A stretch of DNA of 64,000 nt from positions 248,001-312,000 of the forward strand of contig JANSYQ010000002.1 of NCBI GenBank assembly GCA_024742305.1. Direction: 5' to 3'. Each line of letters opens with the position of its first letter. The first letter of the stretch is position 1. Positions 19,271 to 28,249 of this stretch are shown in pieces. The stretch is from a bacterium. Lineage in GTDB: Bacteria; Bacteroidota; Bacteroidia; Flavobacteriales_D; Crocinitomicaceae. The translations under genes and the position numbers were made by a program. The notes under the pieces were generated by a model. That model searched no databases. It was given only the letters and a program-made list of their open reading frames with translations, and had not been told where the DNA came from.

Positions 19271-19302
19271 AAAAAAAGAGGAGCTCTGCTGTGCTCCTCT
19301 TT
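19271..19302 (-). terminator. Terminator hairpin, last of a tandem series
   Basis: On the minus strand AAAGAGGAGC pairs with GCTCCTCTTT (19293-19302 and 19275-19284), followed by a run of seven T residues overlapping the stem end. It ends the hairpin series that follows the fasciclin gene and lies just upstream of gpx. Confidence 0.75.
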
Positions 19303-19746
19303 AGCTATAAACGCTACAAACCTAACCCTACACTATAATCGTTTGTGTAATTTGATTTTCCGTCTGCTCAATAAAGGGGGAGGTTGTTCAAATCTCCCCC
19401 TAAGTTTCCCTCCACTCAAATCTACCTTACACTAATTTCTTTTGGATTTGGTTAGCTTTAAAAGAGGGGGAACATAAAGGGTTCCCCCTAACCTATAAAC
19501 GCTACAAACCTAACCCTACACTATAGTCGTTGTACAAATTGATTCTTTCCATCTTCTCTTTTTCAAGGGAGGAGAACCGTTGTGCTCCTCCCTTAAAAAT
19601 CCTTCGCCTCAAATCAACCTTGCACTAATATTGTTGCTTTCGTTTTGAAAGACTTTTGCGTTTGATCCTGTTAGAGCTTTAAAAGAGGGGGAACATATCG
19701 GGTTCCCCCTAACCTATAAACGCTACAAACCTAACCCTACACTATA
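19275..19746 (-). repeat. Tandem array of five hairpins alternating with two conserved boxes
   Basis: A 33-bp box (starting CTATAAACGCTACAAACC) occurs at 19305-19337, 19493-19525 and 19714-19746 with no differences over those 33 bp. A second box, related to CTCAAATCAACCTTGCACTAAT, occurs at about 19415-19437 and 19608-19630. Between and beside them are five hairpins: 19275-19302, about 19374-19401, about 19464-19490, about 19564-19593 and about 19684-19711. They have G-rich stems (GGGGGAAC/GTTCCCCC or GGGAGGAG/CTCCTCCC), several followed by T runs on the minus strand. The array begins right after the stop of the fasciclin gene and fills the gap to gpx. Confidence 0.85.
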
Positions 19747-19750
19747 TTCT

Positions 19751-21721
19751 TTACTTAACGTTGAATGCTGATTGGCTAGCTCCAAGTGACGTATTTACTA
19801 CTAGCAAGTACTGTCCTGATGCTAAATCAGATACGTTAATGTTCATTTTTTCTCCAGTTGCATTGATCGTTTTCAATACTGCTCCATTCATGGATACTAC
19901 CTGAATTGTTTCAATTTCTTTGTCCGCTGCTACGGTAATGAATTCCGTTGCTGGGTTTGGATACAAGTTCACGTCGATTGTGTTCTCGTCCAATGAAGCC
20001 GTTGCAGGATCCAATACTTTGTTGATTACGTGAACAACACCGTTATCTACATCTACGTCTGCCATTGTTACCTCTGCATCGTTGATGAACACGCCTCCTG
20101 TAAGGTTAACCAACACGTCATTTCCTTCCAAAGTAGTTACGTTTCCTGCTGTCAAATCTCCTGACAATACCTCAGCACCTAATGTGTGGTACAAGAGTAC
20201 ATCTGCCAAGTTTGGTGCTGCCAAAAGGTCGTTCAATGTAATTCCAGCTGCTGCTACGTAATCGTCGAATGCCTGATCAGTTGGAGCAAACACTGTGTAC
20301 TCTGTATATGGATCACTCAATGCAGGAAGCAATTCTGCTTCGATTACCGCTGCCGTCAAAGTTGTAAAACCATTATCGATAGCTGCATCTACTACTGTTT
20401 CATTTGGTAAAATTACCTCGTTCAACGTATGCACGATTCCGTTGTCTGCGTTCAAATCTGCCAATTGTACTTCTGCTTGGTTGATGAAAACAGCCCCTCC
20501 TCCGGTTACTGTAGTTTTGATGGTGTTTGTTGGACTCAATGCCGTAACAATGCCTCCATCTTGAACGCTCGCAGCGTCAACTTCTGATCCTAATACGTGG
20601 TACAAAAGGATGTCTTGCAAGTTTGGCAATGCCAACAAATCGTTCGTCGTAATACCTAGATCTGCCGCTGCATTATCGAATGCTGTGTTATCCGGGGCGA
20701 ATACTGTCAATGTTGCAAATGGATCCGTTACTGCTGGCAACAATTCTGCTGTAGCAACTGCTTCTACCAAAGTGGAGAATCCATTGTCGATAGCAATGTC
20801 AGCTACCGTTTCTACTGGCAATACCACTGCATCCAACGTGTGAACAAGTCCATTATCTGCTGTTAAATCAGTTAAAACAACTTGTGCTTGATTTACGAAT
20901 ACGTCTCCTGCACCAGTAACCGTTGTTTTCAATGTGTTCGTTGGACTCAACGCTGTTACAACACCTCCATTTTGAACGCTTGCTGCATCTACTTCTGTTC
21001 CAAGTACGTGGTACAATAGAATGTCTTGAAGGTTTGGCAATGCTAAAAGGTCATTTACCGTTACTCCCAGTGTTGTTGCCAAATCATCGAAAGCCGCGTT
21101 GTCTGGCGCAAATACTGTTAGTGTTGCGAATGGATCTGTTACTGCTGGTAACAATTCTGCAGTAGCTACTGCTGTAACTAGAGTGGAGAAACCATTATCA
21201 ATTGCGATATCAGCAACTGTTTCTCCCGGTAGAATAACAGCGTCCATGGAGTGAACTACCCCGTTATCTGCCGTAAGATCTGCTGCATTTACTTGCGCGT
21301 GGTTCGCAAATACGTCTCCTGTTCCGGTGACTGTAATTTTAATAGTATTGGCATTGTTCAACGGTGTTTCAATTTGACCGTTAGACAAAGACGCTGCGTT
21401 ATTCGTTGTTCCCAAAACATGGTACAACAGAATTTGATCCAAATTAGGCAAAGCAAGAAGTCCTGCTACGTTTGTTCCCAAGGCTGTTGCCAAGTCATCA
21501 AATGCTTGATCATCTGGAGCCCAAACTGTTAAGCTGGCATTTGGATCCTGTAACGCTCCTTGTAGATTCGCCGTTATGATTGCTTGTTCTAAACTCGTAT
21601 GATTCGGACTGGGTACAATAACGTCATCAAAGACGTTGGTCTGAGCCGAAACACCGAAAGTCATCATGCTCAACACTGCCGCTGAGAAGATCGCTTTCAA
21701 TGGTAGTATTCTTCTTTTCAT
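19751..21721 (-). CDS. Secreted fasciclin (FAS1) protein with four FAS1 domains and T9SS sorting domain
   Basis: The start is ATG 21721 (signal peptide MKRRILPLKAIFSAAVLSMM...VSAQ), giving 656 residues; a longer frame adds 13 residues before the signal. Four FAS1 domains follow, each with the TVFAPDNAAFDDL-like H1 motif, LLYHVLG and DNGVVHxxDAVILP-like H2 motif. Domains 2 and 3 share long identical stretches (for example AVATAELLPAVTDPFATLTV), pointing to recent duplication. The C-terminus is a T9SS type A sorting domain (DVNLYPNPATEFITV, LASGQYLLVV). FAS1 domains mediate adhesion. The strong promoter-like site and the hairpin array after the stop suggest a well-expressed single gene. Confidence 0.93.
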   Translation of the reverse strand: MKRRILPLKAIFSAAVLSMMTFGVSAQTNVFDDVIVPSPNHTSLEQAIITANLQGALQDPNASLTVWAPDDQAFDDLATALGTNVAGLLALPNLDQILLYHVLGTTNNAASLSNGQIETPLNNANTIKITVTGTGDVFANHAQVNAADLTADNGVVHSMDAVILPGETVADIAIDNGFSTLVTAVATAELLPAVTDPFATLTVFAPDNAAFDDLATTLGVTVNDLLALPNLQDILLYHVLGTEVDAASVQNGGVVTALSPTNTLKTTVTGAGDVFVNQAQVVLTDLTADNGLVHTLDAVVLPVETVADIAIDNGFSTLVEAVATAELLPAVTDPFATLTVFAPDNTAFDNAAADLGITTNDLLALPNLQDILLYHVLGSEVDAASVQDGGIVTALSPTNTIKTTVTGGGAVFINQAEVQLADLNADNGIVHTLNEVILPNETVVDAAIDNGFTTLTAAVIEAELLPALSDPYTEYTVFAPTDQAFDDYVAAAGITLNDLLAAPNLADVLLYHTLGAEVLSGDLTAGNVTTLEGNDVLVNLTGGVFINDAEVTMADVDVDNGVVHVINKVLDPATASLDENTIDVNLYPNPATEFITVAADKEIETIQVVSMNGAVLKTINATGEKMNINVSDLASGQYLLVVNTSLGASQSAFNVK

Positions 21722-21757
21722 TTCTGTTTTGTTTAATTGATTACCGAAATAGTTCAA

Positions 21758-21789
21758 CAAACATACAACAGATTGTTTAACTATTCCAA
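21758..21789 (-). promoter_or_regulatory. Promoter of the fasciclin gene
   Basis: On the minus strand TTGG (21786-21789) is followed after exactly 20 nt by TATGTTTG (21758-21765), a full match to TAnnTTTG, 37 bp before the start codon. Confidence 0.65.
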
Positions 21790-21802
21790 TTTTTAGTTAA
21801 AC
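21775..21802. promoter_or_regulatory. Inverted repeat over the -33 box of the fasciclin promoter
   Basis: GTTTAACTA (21775-21783) and TAGTTAAAC (21794-21802) are perfect 9-bp arms with a 10-bp spacer that contains the -33 element, a position expected of an operator. Confidence 0.45.
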
Positions 21803-22089
21803 ATTTTTATAATTCCACCACTGTATTTACCATGGTAACAAACGGAGTTCCTTTGTTTTCGGGGGCTTCAACGAAATGTTAAAAAAATTAAATACTTGTA
21901 TTTTTCAGTGTTTAACGTTTGTCTAAACTGATTTAGCGTCGCACATAGTGAGAGTCAAGCTTTGCCCATGACAAACAAAACGCATGGGTCGACCTCACGA
22001 CTCTTATTCAATCGGTGCTGTTTAAAAGTTCTTACCTGCGGTGCGTTTACCCTCATCTCTATCAGTGATCTTTGTAAAAAAGTGTCGCT
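21803..22089. other. Intergenic region between divergent fasciclin and ompA-like genes
   Basis: No coding frame is evident. Nested inverted repeats lie at about 21948-22003: GTGAG/CTCAC and GAGTC/GACTC outside, CCCATG/CATGGG inside, which could fold as a structured RNA or protein-binding site. CTTTGTAAAA at about 22071 may belong to the promoter of the plus-strand gene. Confidence 0.4.
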
Positions 22090-23058
22090 ATGAAATATCT
22101 TGTTGCCATTAGCATTTTCGGAGGACTACTGTTCTCGTGTGTTCCTGCGAAGAAGTACAATGAATTATTAGAAAAAGAACGCGAGTGCAGCGAATCTTTG
22201 GCAAAATACAAGAACGATGCCCTTAATTACGAGGCTAGCTCGAAAGATTTCCAATCCAAATATGAGTTGGCTGCTGAGCAACTGGATCAATTACAGGCTG
22301 ATTCGGCCAAAATGGGAGCCGATTATCGTTTGCTTCGCGCAAAATACGACAAGCAAGTGGCGACTATCGAGGCACTTGAGGTCAACTACAACAAACTTCG
22401 ACTGAGCGGAGCCAAAGACGTTGCAGAATTAAGCGCAGAATTGGAGGCGCGCCGTATTGAGCTACAAAAGAAAGAGGATGCTTTGTTGAAAAAAGAAGCT
22501 GACTTGAAAGAGCAGCAAGCCTTAATTACTGAGCAGCAGGAGGAGTTGAAACATCTTCAGCAAATCATTAAACAACAAGAAGAAGCAACACGATTACTAA
22601 AAGATAAGGTGGCGAAAGCACTTAAAAACTTTGAGTCTCAAGGGTTGACCGTGGAAGAGCGTAATGGAAAAATTTACGTGAGTTTGGAGGCAAAGCTCCT
22701 ATTCGCATCAGGAAGCACTACGGTAGAACCGAATGGGAAAAGTGCACTCATAGAACTGGCAAAGGTTTTAGAAAGCGAGAAAGAGCTGGAAATTATTGTA
22801 GAAGGACATACGGATACGGACCCTATGAATAGTTCGCGACATCCGAAAAACAACTGGGAACTATCCGTTCTTCGTGCTACATCCGTCATTGAAATTATGC
22901 TAGGGAACTCCGATATGGATCCACAACAACTTATGGCAGCGGGTAGGTCAGAGTTTCACCCGGTGGACCCAAACAACAAGGCGAAGAATAGACGCATCGA
23001 GATTATTATTTCTCCTAACCTCGACGCGTTATATGAATTAATATCGGAAGATAAATAA
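22090..23058 (+). CDS. OmpA family lipoprotein with coiled coil
   Basis: This 322-residue protein carries a lipoprotein signal ending LLFSC, so C17 would be lipidated. A long Lys/Glu/Gln-rich coiled coil (about residues 20-190) is followed by an OmpA-like peptidoglycan-binding domain (about 200-310) with LLFASGSTTVEPNGK, VEGHTDTDPM, NWELSVLRATSV and NKAKNRRIEI. The protein is predicted to sit in the outer membrane with the C-terminal domain bound to peptidoglycan, helping anchor the envelope. It appears to be a single gene. Confidence 0.92.
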   Translation: MKYLVAISIFGGLLFSCVPAKKYNELLEKERECSESLAKYKNDALNYEASSKDFQSKYELAAEQLDQLQADSAKMGADYRLLRAKYDKQVATIEALEVNYNKLRLSGAKDVAELSAELEARRIELQKKEDALLKKEADLKEQQALITEQQEELKHLQQIIKQQEEATRLLKDKVAKALKNFESQGLTVEERNGKIYVSLEAKLLFASGSTTVEPNGKSALIELAKVLESEKELEIIVEGHTDTDPMNSSRHPKNNWELSVLRATSVIEIMLGNSDMDPQQLMAAGRSEFHPVDPNNKAKNRRIEIIISPNLDALYELISEDK

Positions 23059-23071
23059 CTGCCAGGAAGAC

Positions 23072-23515
23072 CTAGTATTCTTCGAAGCCATCATACTCCT
23101 CTCGGAAACGTTCTTGACGGTCGAGTTGTTCTTCCATCATGTCGATTCCCAAACCGAGCATATCGTAAGGTATGTTGTCTAGGGCCATATCCGCACAATC
23201 TGTGTCCATCATAGATTTCATCAAAGCGCGCGTATATTCCTTCTTTTCTTCCTTGCTTAATTTTTCAATATCTTCTTCAATCTTTTTAAGCACCTTCAGC
23301 AGCTCTCGTGGCAACTCACGTTCTGCTTTGCGTTCTATATCGCGCATAACAGATCGATCTTGCAACGAAAACAAATTCATGTCTTCATTAATTCCGATCG
23401 CCTTTACACAATCACAAATTTCTTCCGCTCTGTCTTCTGCTTTTGACTCTGGTGAACTACAACCAGTAAAAAGAAACATGGAGAAGAGTCCTCCAGTAAT
23501 AAGTAGATATTTCAT
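23072..23515 (-). CDS. Small lipoprotein of unknown function
   Basis: The 147-residue protein has a lipoprotein signal (LFTGCSS, lipidated C19) and a highly charged helical body with a CDCVKA motif near residue 35 and a conserved-looking MMDTDCADMALDN segment. I do not recognise a family with a known function. It ends 13 bp after the ompA-like gene (convergent) and is divergent from uvrC with 44 bp between starts. Confidence 0.75.
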   Translation of the reverse strand: MKYLLITGGLFSMFLFTGCSSPESKAEDRAEEICDCVKAIGINEDMNLFSLQDRSVMRDIERKAERELPRELLKVLKKIEEDIEKLSKEEKKEYTRALMKSMMDTDCADMALDNIPYDMLGLGIDMMEEQLDRQERFREEYDGFEEY

Positions 23516-23559
23516 AGTATTCGTTTCCTCTAATGTAGAAATAAATTTACTTTTAAGAT

Positions 23560-25368
23560 ATGGCGGAGGTGTCGGAAAAAATCAGGAACAAACTAAAGGT
23601 TCTGCCGGAAAAACCGGGTGTATATCAGTATTATAATAGGGCGGGCACCATCATTTATGTTGGGAAAGCAAAAAATCTAAAGAAGCGCGTTTCTTCCTAC
23701 TTCAATAAAAATCAAGACTCTGGGAAAACACGAATACTGGTAAAACGGATTGTCGACATCAAATACATTGTGGTGGATAGCGAACTGGATGCTCTTTTGT
23801 TGGAGAACAATCTGATCAAAAAGTACCAACCTAAGTACAACATCCAGCTAAAGGACGACAAAACCTACCCGTGGATTTGCATCAAAAATGAGCCTTTCCC
23901 AAGAGTTTTCACCACTCGCCGCGTCATTAAAGATGGATCGAAATATTTTGGTCCGTACCCAAGCGTAAAGGTGGTAAATACGCTTCTAGAGCTTATTCGA
24001 GATGTGTATCCGCTTCGCTCTTGTGCCCTAGACCTATCCGAGAAAAAAATTCGGGAAGGGAGACATAAGGTTTGCTTAGAGTACCACCTAGGCAATTGCA
24101 AAGGTCCTTGCGAGGGAAAAGAAACGCCGGAAGAATACGATCAATACATCAAGGATATTCAGCACATTTTGAAGGGAAATCTCGGTGCGGTAATTCGATC
24201 ATTGAAAGAGCTGATGCAACAACACGCCGAGAATCTTGAGTTTGAAGAGGCGCAAAACTTAAAGCAGAAAATTGATACCATTCAGCGTTATCAAGCGAAG
24301 TCTACAGTAGTTTCTCCAACCATTCATGAGGTGGATGTGATTACCGTTGTTCAAGATCCAAAAATGGCGTTTGTCAATTACTTGGTCATTCATAACGGAT
24401 CCATTATTCACGGCTTAACGGTGGAGGTAGCCAAAAAACTCGATGAATCGGAAGCGGAAATTATTCAATACGTACTGCCACAGATGCGTGAACGCTTCAA
24501 CAGTCAATCCAAAGAGGTGCTCGTCGCGAATCCGATGGATTTGGACACAGAGGAGTATTCTTTCTTCACACCGATGCGCGGAGATAAAAAATCGTTGGTG
24601 GAACTCTCCACACGCAATGCTACGTTTTATCAATTAGAGAAACGCAAGCATGAGAAGATCGTGAATCCGGAGCGACATACCGAACGGATTTTGGAAACGA
24701 TCAAAAAGGACTTTCGCCTAGATACTTTGCCAGTGCATATAGAGTGTTTCGACAACTCAAATTTTCATGGAACGCATGCAGTTTCAGCGTGTGTGGTATT
24801 TAAAAACGGGAAGCCAAGCAAAAAGGATTATCGCCACTTCAACATAAAAACAGTCGATGGACCTGATGATTTTGCTTCTATGGAAGAAGCTGTTTTTCGC
24901 CGATACAAACGATTGAAGGAAGAAGAGCAGCCATTGCCGCAACTCATTGTTATTGATGGAGGAAAAGGACAGCTGTCATCCGCCGTTAAAGCGTTGGACG
25001 ATCTTGGAATTCGGGGTCAAATTGCCATTGTAGGTATTGCGAAAAAGCTGGAAGAAATCTTCTTCCCCGGAGATTCGTACCCCATTTACATTGATAAACG
25101 ATCCGAAAGTTTGAAAGTGATTCAGCACCTTCGTAACGAGGCCCACCGATTTGGAATTACGCACCACCGTAACAAGAGGAGTAAAGCAGCACTGGTTTCA
25201 GAAATCACGCAAATCAAAGGAATTGGCGAAAAGACTTTCGAGGAACTGATCCGCAACTTCAAGTCGATTAATAGAGTGAGGAATGCATCGCACGAAGAGC
25301 TGGCTGAAGTCATTGGTAAGGCCAAAGCACGCATCGTTTTCGACTATTTTCAGGAGGTAAAAGGTTGA
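23560..25368 (+). CDS. uvrC: Excinuclease ABC subunit C
   Basis: The 602-residue length is normal for UvrC. The N-terminal GIY-YIG nuclease domain (GVYQYY at residues 20-25, IIYVGKAKNLKKR at 31-43) makes the 3' incision. Next are a UVR motif (about 200-235, EEAQNLKQKIDTIQRY), the RNase H-like C-terminal nuclease (HIECFDNSNFHGTHAVSA, LIVIDGGKGQL) that makes the 5' incision, and tandem HhH motifs (IKGIGEKTFEELI, VIGKAKARIV). It acts with UvrA/UvrB in nucleotide excision repair. A hairpin terminator follows. Confidence 0.97.
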   Translation: MAEVSEKIRNKLKVLPEKPGVYQYYNRAGTIIYVGKAKNLKKRVSSYFNKNQDSGKTRILVKRIVDIKYIVVDSELDALLLENNLIKKYQPKYNIQLKDDKTYPWICIKNEPFPRVFTTRRVIKDGSKYFGPYPSVKVVNTLLELIRDVYPLRSCALDLSEKKIREGRHKVCLEYHLGNCKGPCEGKETPEEYDQYIKDIQHILKGNLGAVIRSLKELMQQHAENLEFEEAQNLKQKIDTIQRYQAKSTVVSPTIHEVDVITVVQDPKMAFVNYLVIHNGSIIHGLTVEVAKKLDESEAEIIQYVLPQMRERFNSQSKEVLVANPMDLDTEEYSFFTPMRGDKKSLVELSTRNATFYQLEKRKHEKIVNPERHTERILETIKKDFRLDTLPVHIECFDNSNFHGTHAVSACVVFKNGKPSKKDYRHFNIKTVDGPDDFASMEEAVFRRYKRLKEEEQPLPQLIVIDGGKGQLSSAVKALDDLGIRGQIAIVGIAKKLEEIFFPGDSYPIYIDKRSESLKVIQHLRNEAHRFGITHHRNKRSKAALVSEITQIKGIGEKTFEELIRNFKSINRVRNASHEELAEVIGKAKARIVFDYFQEVKG

Positions 25369-25377
25369 TGTAGCAAC

Positions 25378-25414
25378 ATAAAAAAAGAGCCGTTGTAATC
25401 TCACAACGACTCTC
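25378..25414. terminator. Terminator between uvrC and the 512-residue protein gene
   Basis: AGAG-C-CGTTGT pairs with ACAACG-A-CTCT (25386-25413) around AATCTC, flanked by a seven-A run. It lies between convergent stop codons. Confidence 0.75.
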
Positions 25415-25435
25415 TTATGAATAGCTTTGTTTTTA

Positions 25436-26974
25436 TTAGTTATCGAAATTTATCGTAATCAACTTCGCCTTTTTACCGCGCGCCAGTTGAATTACAAATC
25501 GATTCTCATCTACTTTTTCTGCTGTTCCCATCATCGTAGCAAATTTGCCAATTTCTTCAGCTGTGAAAACAGTTTCAGTTTCTGAAGAGCCGTCGTCTTT
25601 TGAAATCTGAGCCATGCGTAGATCGCCAGCACTGTACAAAATTTCCACTGTCTTTTCGTTATCGTGAACCACAAACTGCCCGGTAAGATCAGAGTTCGTT
25701 GCATGGTGGAATCGTTCGTAGCGCTCTACCCACTCAATGGTTCCATCTTTCGCTGTACGCATCAAAATAATATCTGAGTGGATGTAATGGTACACTGTGT
25801 GCGTTCTTCCCTGCGAGTCTGTGTAAGTAGTTGTGTAGAAGCGGTAACGCTCGCCAATCATGAGTGAACTTCCATCTTTGTTCGTAATTACGTCGCGAAC
25901 GTAGAAGGTGTATGGATCGAATGCTTTTCCTTTTTTATCTCGACGTTCTGCGCGTTTTTTACCTCGTTTCGACATATTTTCTGTCAAGAACTGAAAGTCA
26001 AACGGGAACAGGTCTTGTTCCAAAAGTTCTTCCTTTTTAAGGTCGTATACTTGGGTAAATGCACCTCCTGTATCACCTTCTTTGTTTCCATCGCCGCGGT
26101 AAAAACCAGAAACGAACAACTTTCCGTCCTCACTGAATCGTAGTTCAAAATCAGACACAGAGTTCTCCACCTCATTCAAGTCAATGGGTAGCTCAATCAT
26201 AACCGATTCGTCTTTTCTTGACATCAAACGGAAAATGGTTTCGTACTCTGAGTCCTCGTCGTCTTCATCCGGACGGATGTGTGAAACAAAAGATACTTGG
26301 TCTTCATCAATATCCATGTTTTGGAAGAAAAGGCGGCTGTAGGATTCGTCAAAGTCAAAGTTCCATTCTTGTTCAACCGACAGTTCGTTGTCGATGGCGA
26401 AAACTTCCATTTTACTGGAGTTGTCATCAACCTCATAACACGTCCACAAGATGAAACCACCTTCATAAGCCGGGTTCGCGGCCAAACCTGTTGAAGAGTT
26501 TCTTCTCTTTTTACCCGGGAAAGACGTTATTGGTGTTGATTCTATCAACTCGAACGAGTTTTTATCGTACTCCGCCAAAAACACTTCGAACTTGTCCTCT
26601 TTTTTGTTCTTGTATTCAATGAGGTGTACCAAACGGTCTCCAGCCATGTGGAATTCACCAAAAGCGTAGATACTCAATTTATAATCGTCTGTTTTCATCG
26701 GAATGTCACCCGACGTTATCAGATTCATGTCCTTATCCCACTTGTTTATAGTGATTTTTACGCCCATCGGAATTCCGTACAATAAAAATCCTTTGGTGCT
26801 AAGGGTGTAGGAATATTCGTCGTCTGTTCCGATGTAGGTCTGTCCCACCCCTCTTTTCGATTTTCCCATGTCGGAGATTTCGCATTCGGCTCCAAACACT
26901 TCATTTTCTTGTCCGTGCACAGTTGCACAAACCAACATTCCCAGTAGTAGGGTTGTCATTTTTAGTATTCTCAT
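25436..26974 (-). CDS. Exported protein of unknown function (512 aa)
   Basis: The N-terminus is a signal peptide (MRILKMTTLLLGMLVCATVHGQ; the second Met at 26959 could also start it). The rest is acidic and beta-rich with repeated short strand-turn-strand units (WNFDFDESYSRLFFQN, GKLFVSGFYRGDG, DGSSLMIGERYRFYTTT, KDGTIEWVERYERFHH), suggesting a beta-propeller-like fold. Similar unassigned exported proteins are common in Flavobacteriia. No catalytic motif or sorting domain is visible. It has its own promoter-like element and ends at a shared terminator with uvrC. Confidence 0.75.
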   Translation of the reverse strand: MRILKMTTLLLGMLVCATVHGQENEVFGAECEISDMGKSKRGVGQTYIGTDDEYSYTLSTKGFLLYGIPMGVKITINKWDKDMNLITSGDIPMKTDDYKLSIYAFGEFHMAGDRLVHLIEYKNKKEDKFEVFLAEYDKNSFELIESTPITSFPGKKRRNSSTGLAANPAYEGGFILWTCYEVDDNSSKMEVFAIDNELSVEQEWNFDFDESYSRLFFQNMDIDEDQVSFVSHIRPDEDDEDSEYETIFRLMSRKDESVMIELPIDLNEVENSVSDFELRFSEDGKLFVSGFYRGDGNKEGDTGGAFTQVYDLKKEELLEQDLFPFDFQFLTENMSKRGKKRAERRDKKGKAFDPYTFYVRDVITNKDGSSLMIGERYRFYTTTYTDSQGRTHTVYHYIHSDIILMRTAKDGTIEWVERYERFHHATNSDLTGQFVVHDNEKTVEILYSAGDLRMAQISKDDGSSETETVFTAEEIGKFATMMGTAEKVDENRFVIQLARGKKAKLITINFDN

Positions 26975-26992
26975 AACTCAGTTTTGTAGGCG

Positions 26993-27000
26993 CAAAAGTA
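26993..27000 (-). promoter_or_regulatory. Candidate -7 element TACTTTTG
   Basis: An exact TAnnTTTG match lies 18 bp before the start at 26974 on the minus strand. No convincing -33 box is seen. Confidence 0.4.
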
Positions 27001-27106
27001 TTGAAAATGTAGGGTTGGATTCGAGAAACTGGCGAATTTCAAGGGATATCCCTTGGTTTTAGTTTGAGTGAAATTGGGGTAAGTGTCTCACTTTTCGGAA
27101 GCTACA

Positions 27107-28171
27107 TCAACTCTCCGTAAAAAGAAATTGCAGGTACTTTTGCTCTTGTTCCTCCACAGAATATGCCAAATGCTCTTTCATTGTTTTCGACTTTTGCTCA
27201 ACTTGCGCTAATGCTTCCGAAAGATTCTGAGCAAATGTCTCTTGAGTGTAATAAAAGGAAGCGGTTTGCATTTCTTCAATGTGCTTGTACTCCTCGTGAA
27301 TCATCAATGGCACTTTGTAACCGAAAGAAACGGTCATGGCACCAGAAATTTGATTCCGGAAATATTGGTCGGCGCTAGGCGTATTTGGATGTACGAGCGG
27401 CAAAATGAGATCACTGCATCGTACTACTTTGTCAAATTCCTCCTGCGAAACGAAATGGTCATAGGTTTGGATACGATCTTCCATTCCTGCCGCTGCAATA
27501 GCATCAAGAAACGGTTGCACCTCGGGTTTGCTAGGATCACTTTTCCCAAGAAATACGAATCGAACTTTGGTGTCCTGAAGCGACTGTACCATTTGAAGGA
27601 AACCCTTGAGATCTTTTCTGCGTTCTTCTACTCCGCCAATAATGGCAATTTGCTTGTTGGAGCGCTCCACTTTTTGCTCCGCTTTTGGAAAGCGAAGAGG
27701 ATAAAAATAGTCGATTACGAGTCCTTTTTGCGGCGAGACTTTCTCCTTCAGGTAATCACTTAGCAACAGGTACTTCTTAATTTTTCGGTGGATGATTTTC
27801 TGCGTAAAACTTTCGGTGAACATGCGCGTAGTGTGGATGATGCCCACAAATTCCATACTGGAAAAGTAGGCCCTGAAGCACAGATCGCGTATCACTTTAC
27901 CTTGTGCCGTATTGAAAACAACGGTGTCAACGTTTGTCGCGCTCAGTATCTTCCATACCTTTCGCACTTGTACCTTGCGGGAAAGCTCTATAATATTTAC
28001 GACGAATGTTTCTTCGGTATATTCAGCGAACGCAGGATTTCTGTCCATCACTTCGGGAGAAGTAATCAAGATCACTTCGTGCCCTTGGGACCAAATGGCA
28101 TGCATTTGCGAAAGCAAGCACTCATCATGTGAGCCGCCAATTTCCACTAAAGCGATGCGCTTTTTCTTCAT
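27107..28171 (-). CDS. Glycosyltransferase-like protein (GT-B fold)
   Basis: This 354-residue protein has two Rossmann-like halves. The N-terminal half starts KKKRIALVEIGGSHDECLL with a Gly-rich turn, and the C-terminal half starts IAIIGGVEERRKDLKGFLQM and RFVFLGKSDPSKP and contains CSDLILPLVHPNTPSADQYF, where family 4 enzymes bind the nucleotide-sugar. The usual EX7E motif is not clear. It probably transfers a sugar to a surface glycan, but the donor and acceptor cannot be told. It is divergent from the amidase gene. Confidence 0.7.
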   Translation of the reverse strand: MKKKRIALVEIGGSHDECLLSQMHAIWSQGHEVILITSPEVMDRNPAFAEYTEETFVVNIIELSRKVQVRKVWKILSATNVDTVVFNTAQGKVIRDLCFRAYFSSMEFVGIIHTTRMFTESFTQKIIHRKIKKYLLLSDYLKEKVSPQKGLVIDYFYPLRFPKAEQKVERSNKQIAIIGGVEERRKDLKGFLQMVQSLQDTKVRFVFLGKSDPSKPEVQPFLDAIAAAGMEDRIQTYDHFVSQEEFDKVVRCSDLILPLVHPNTPSADQYFRNQISGAMTVSFGYKVPLMIHEEYKHIEEMQTASFYYTQETFAQNLSEALAQVEQKSKTMKEHLAYSVEEQEQKYLQFLFTES

Positions 28172-28249
28172 ACCGATTTCAACAATTCGTTCTTGGAAAG
28201 CTTTTTGCTACACAAAGAAACAAAAAACAAACCAGCGTATTTTTATCCC

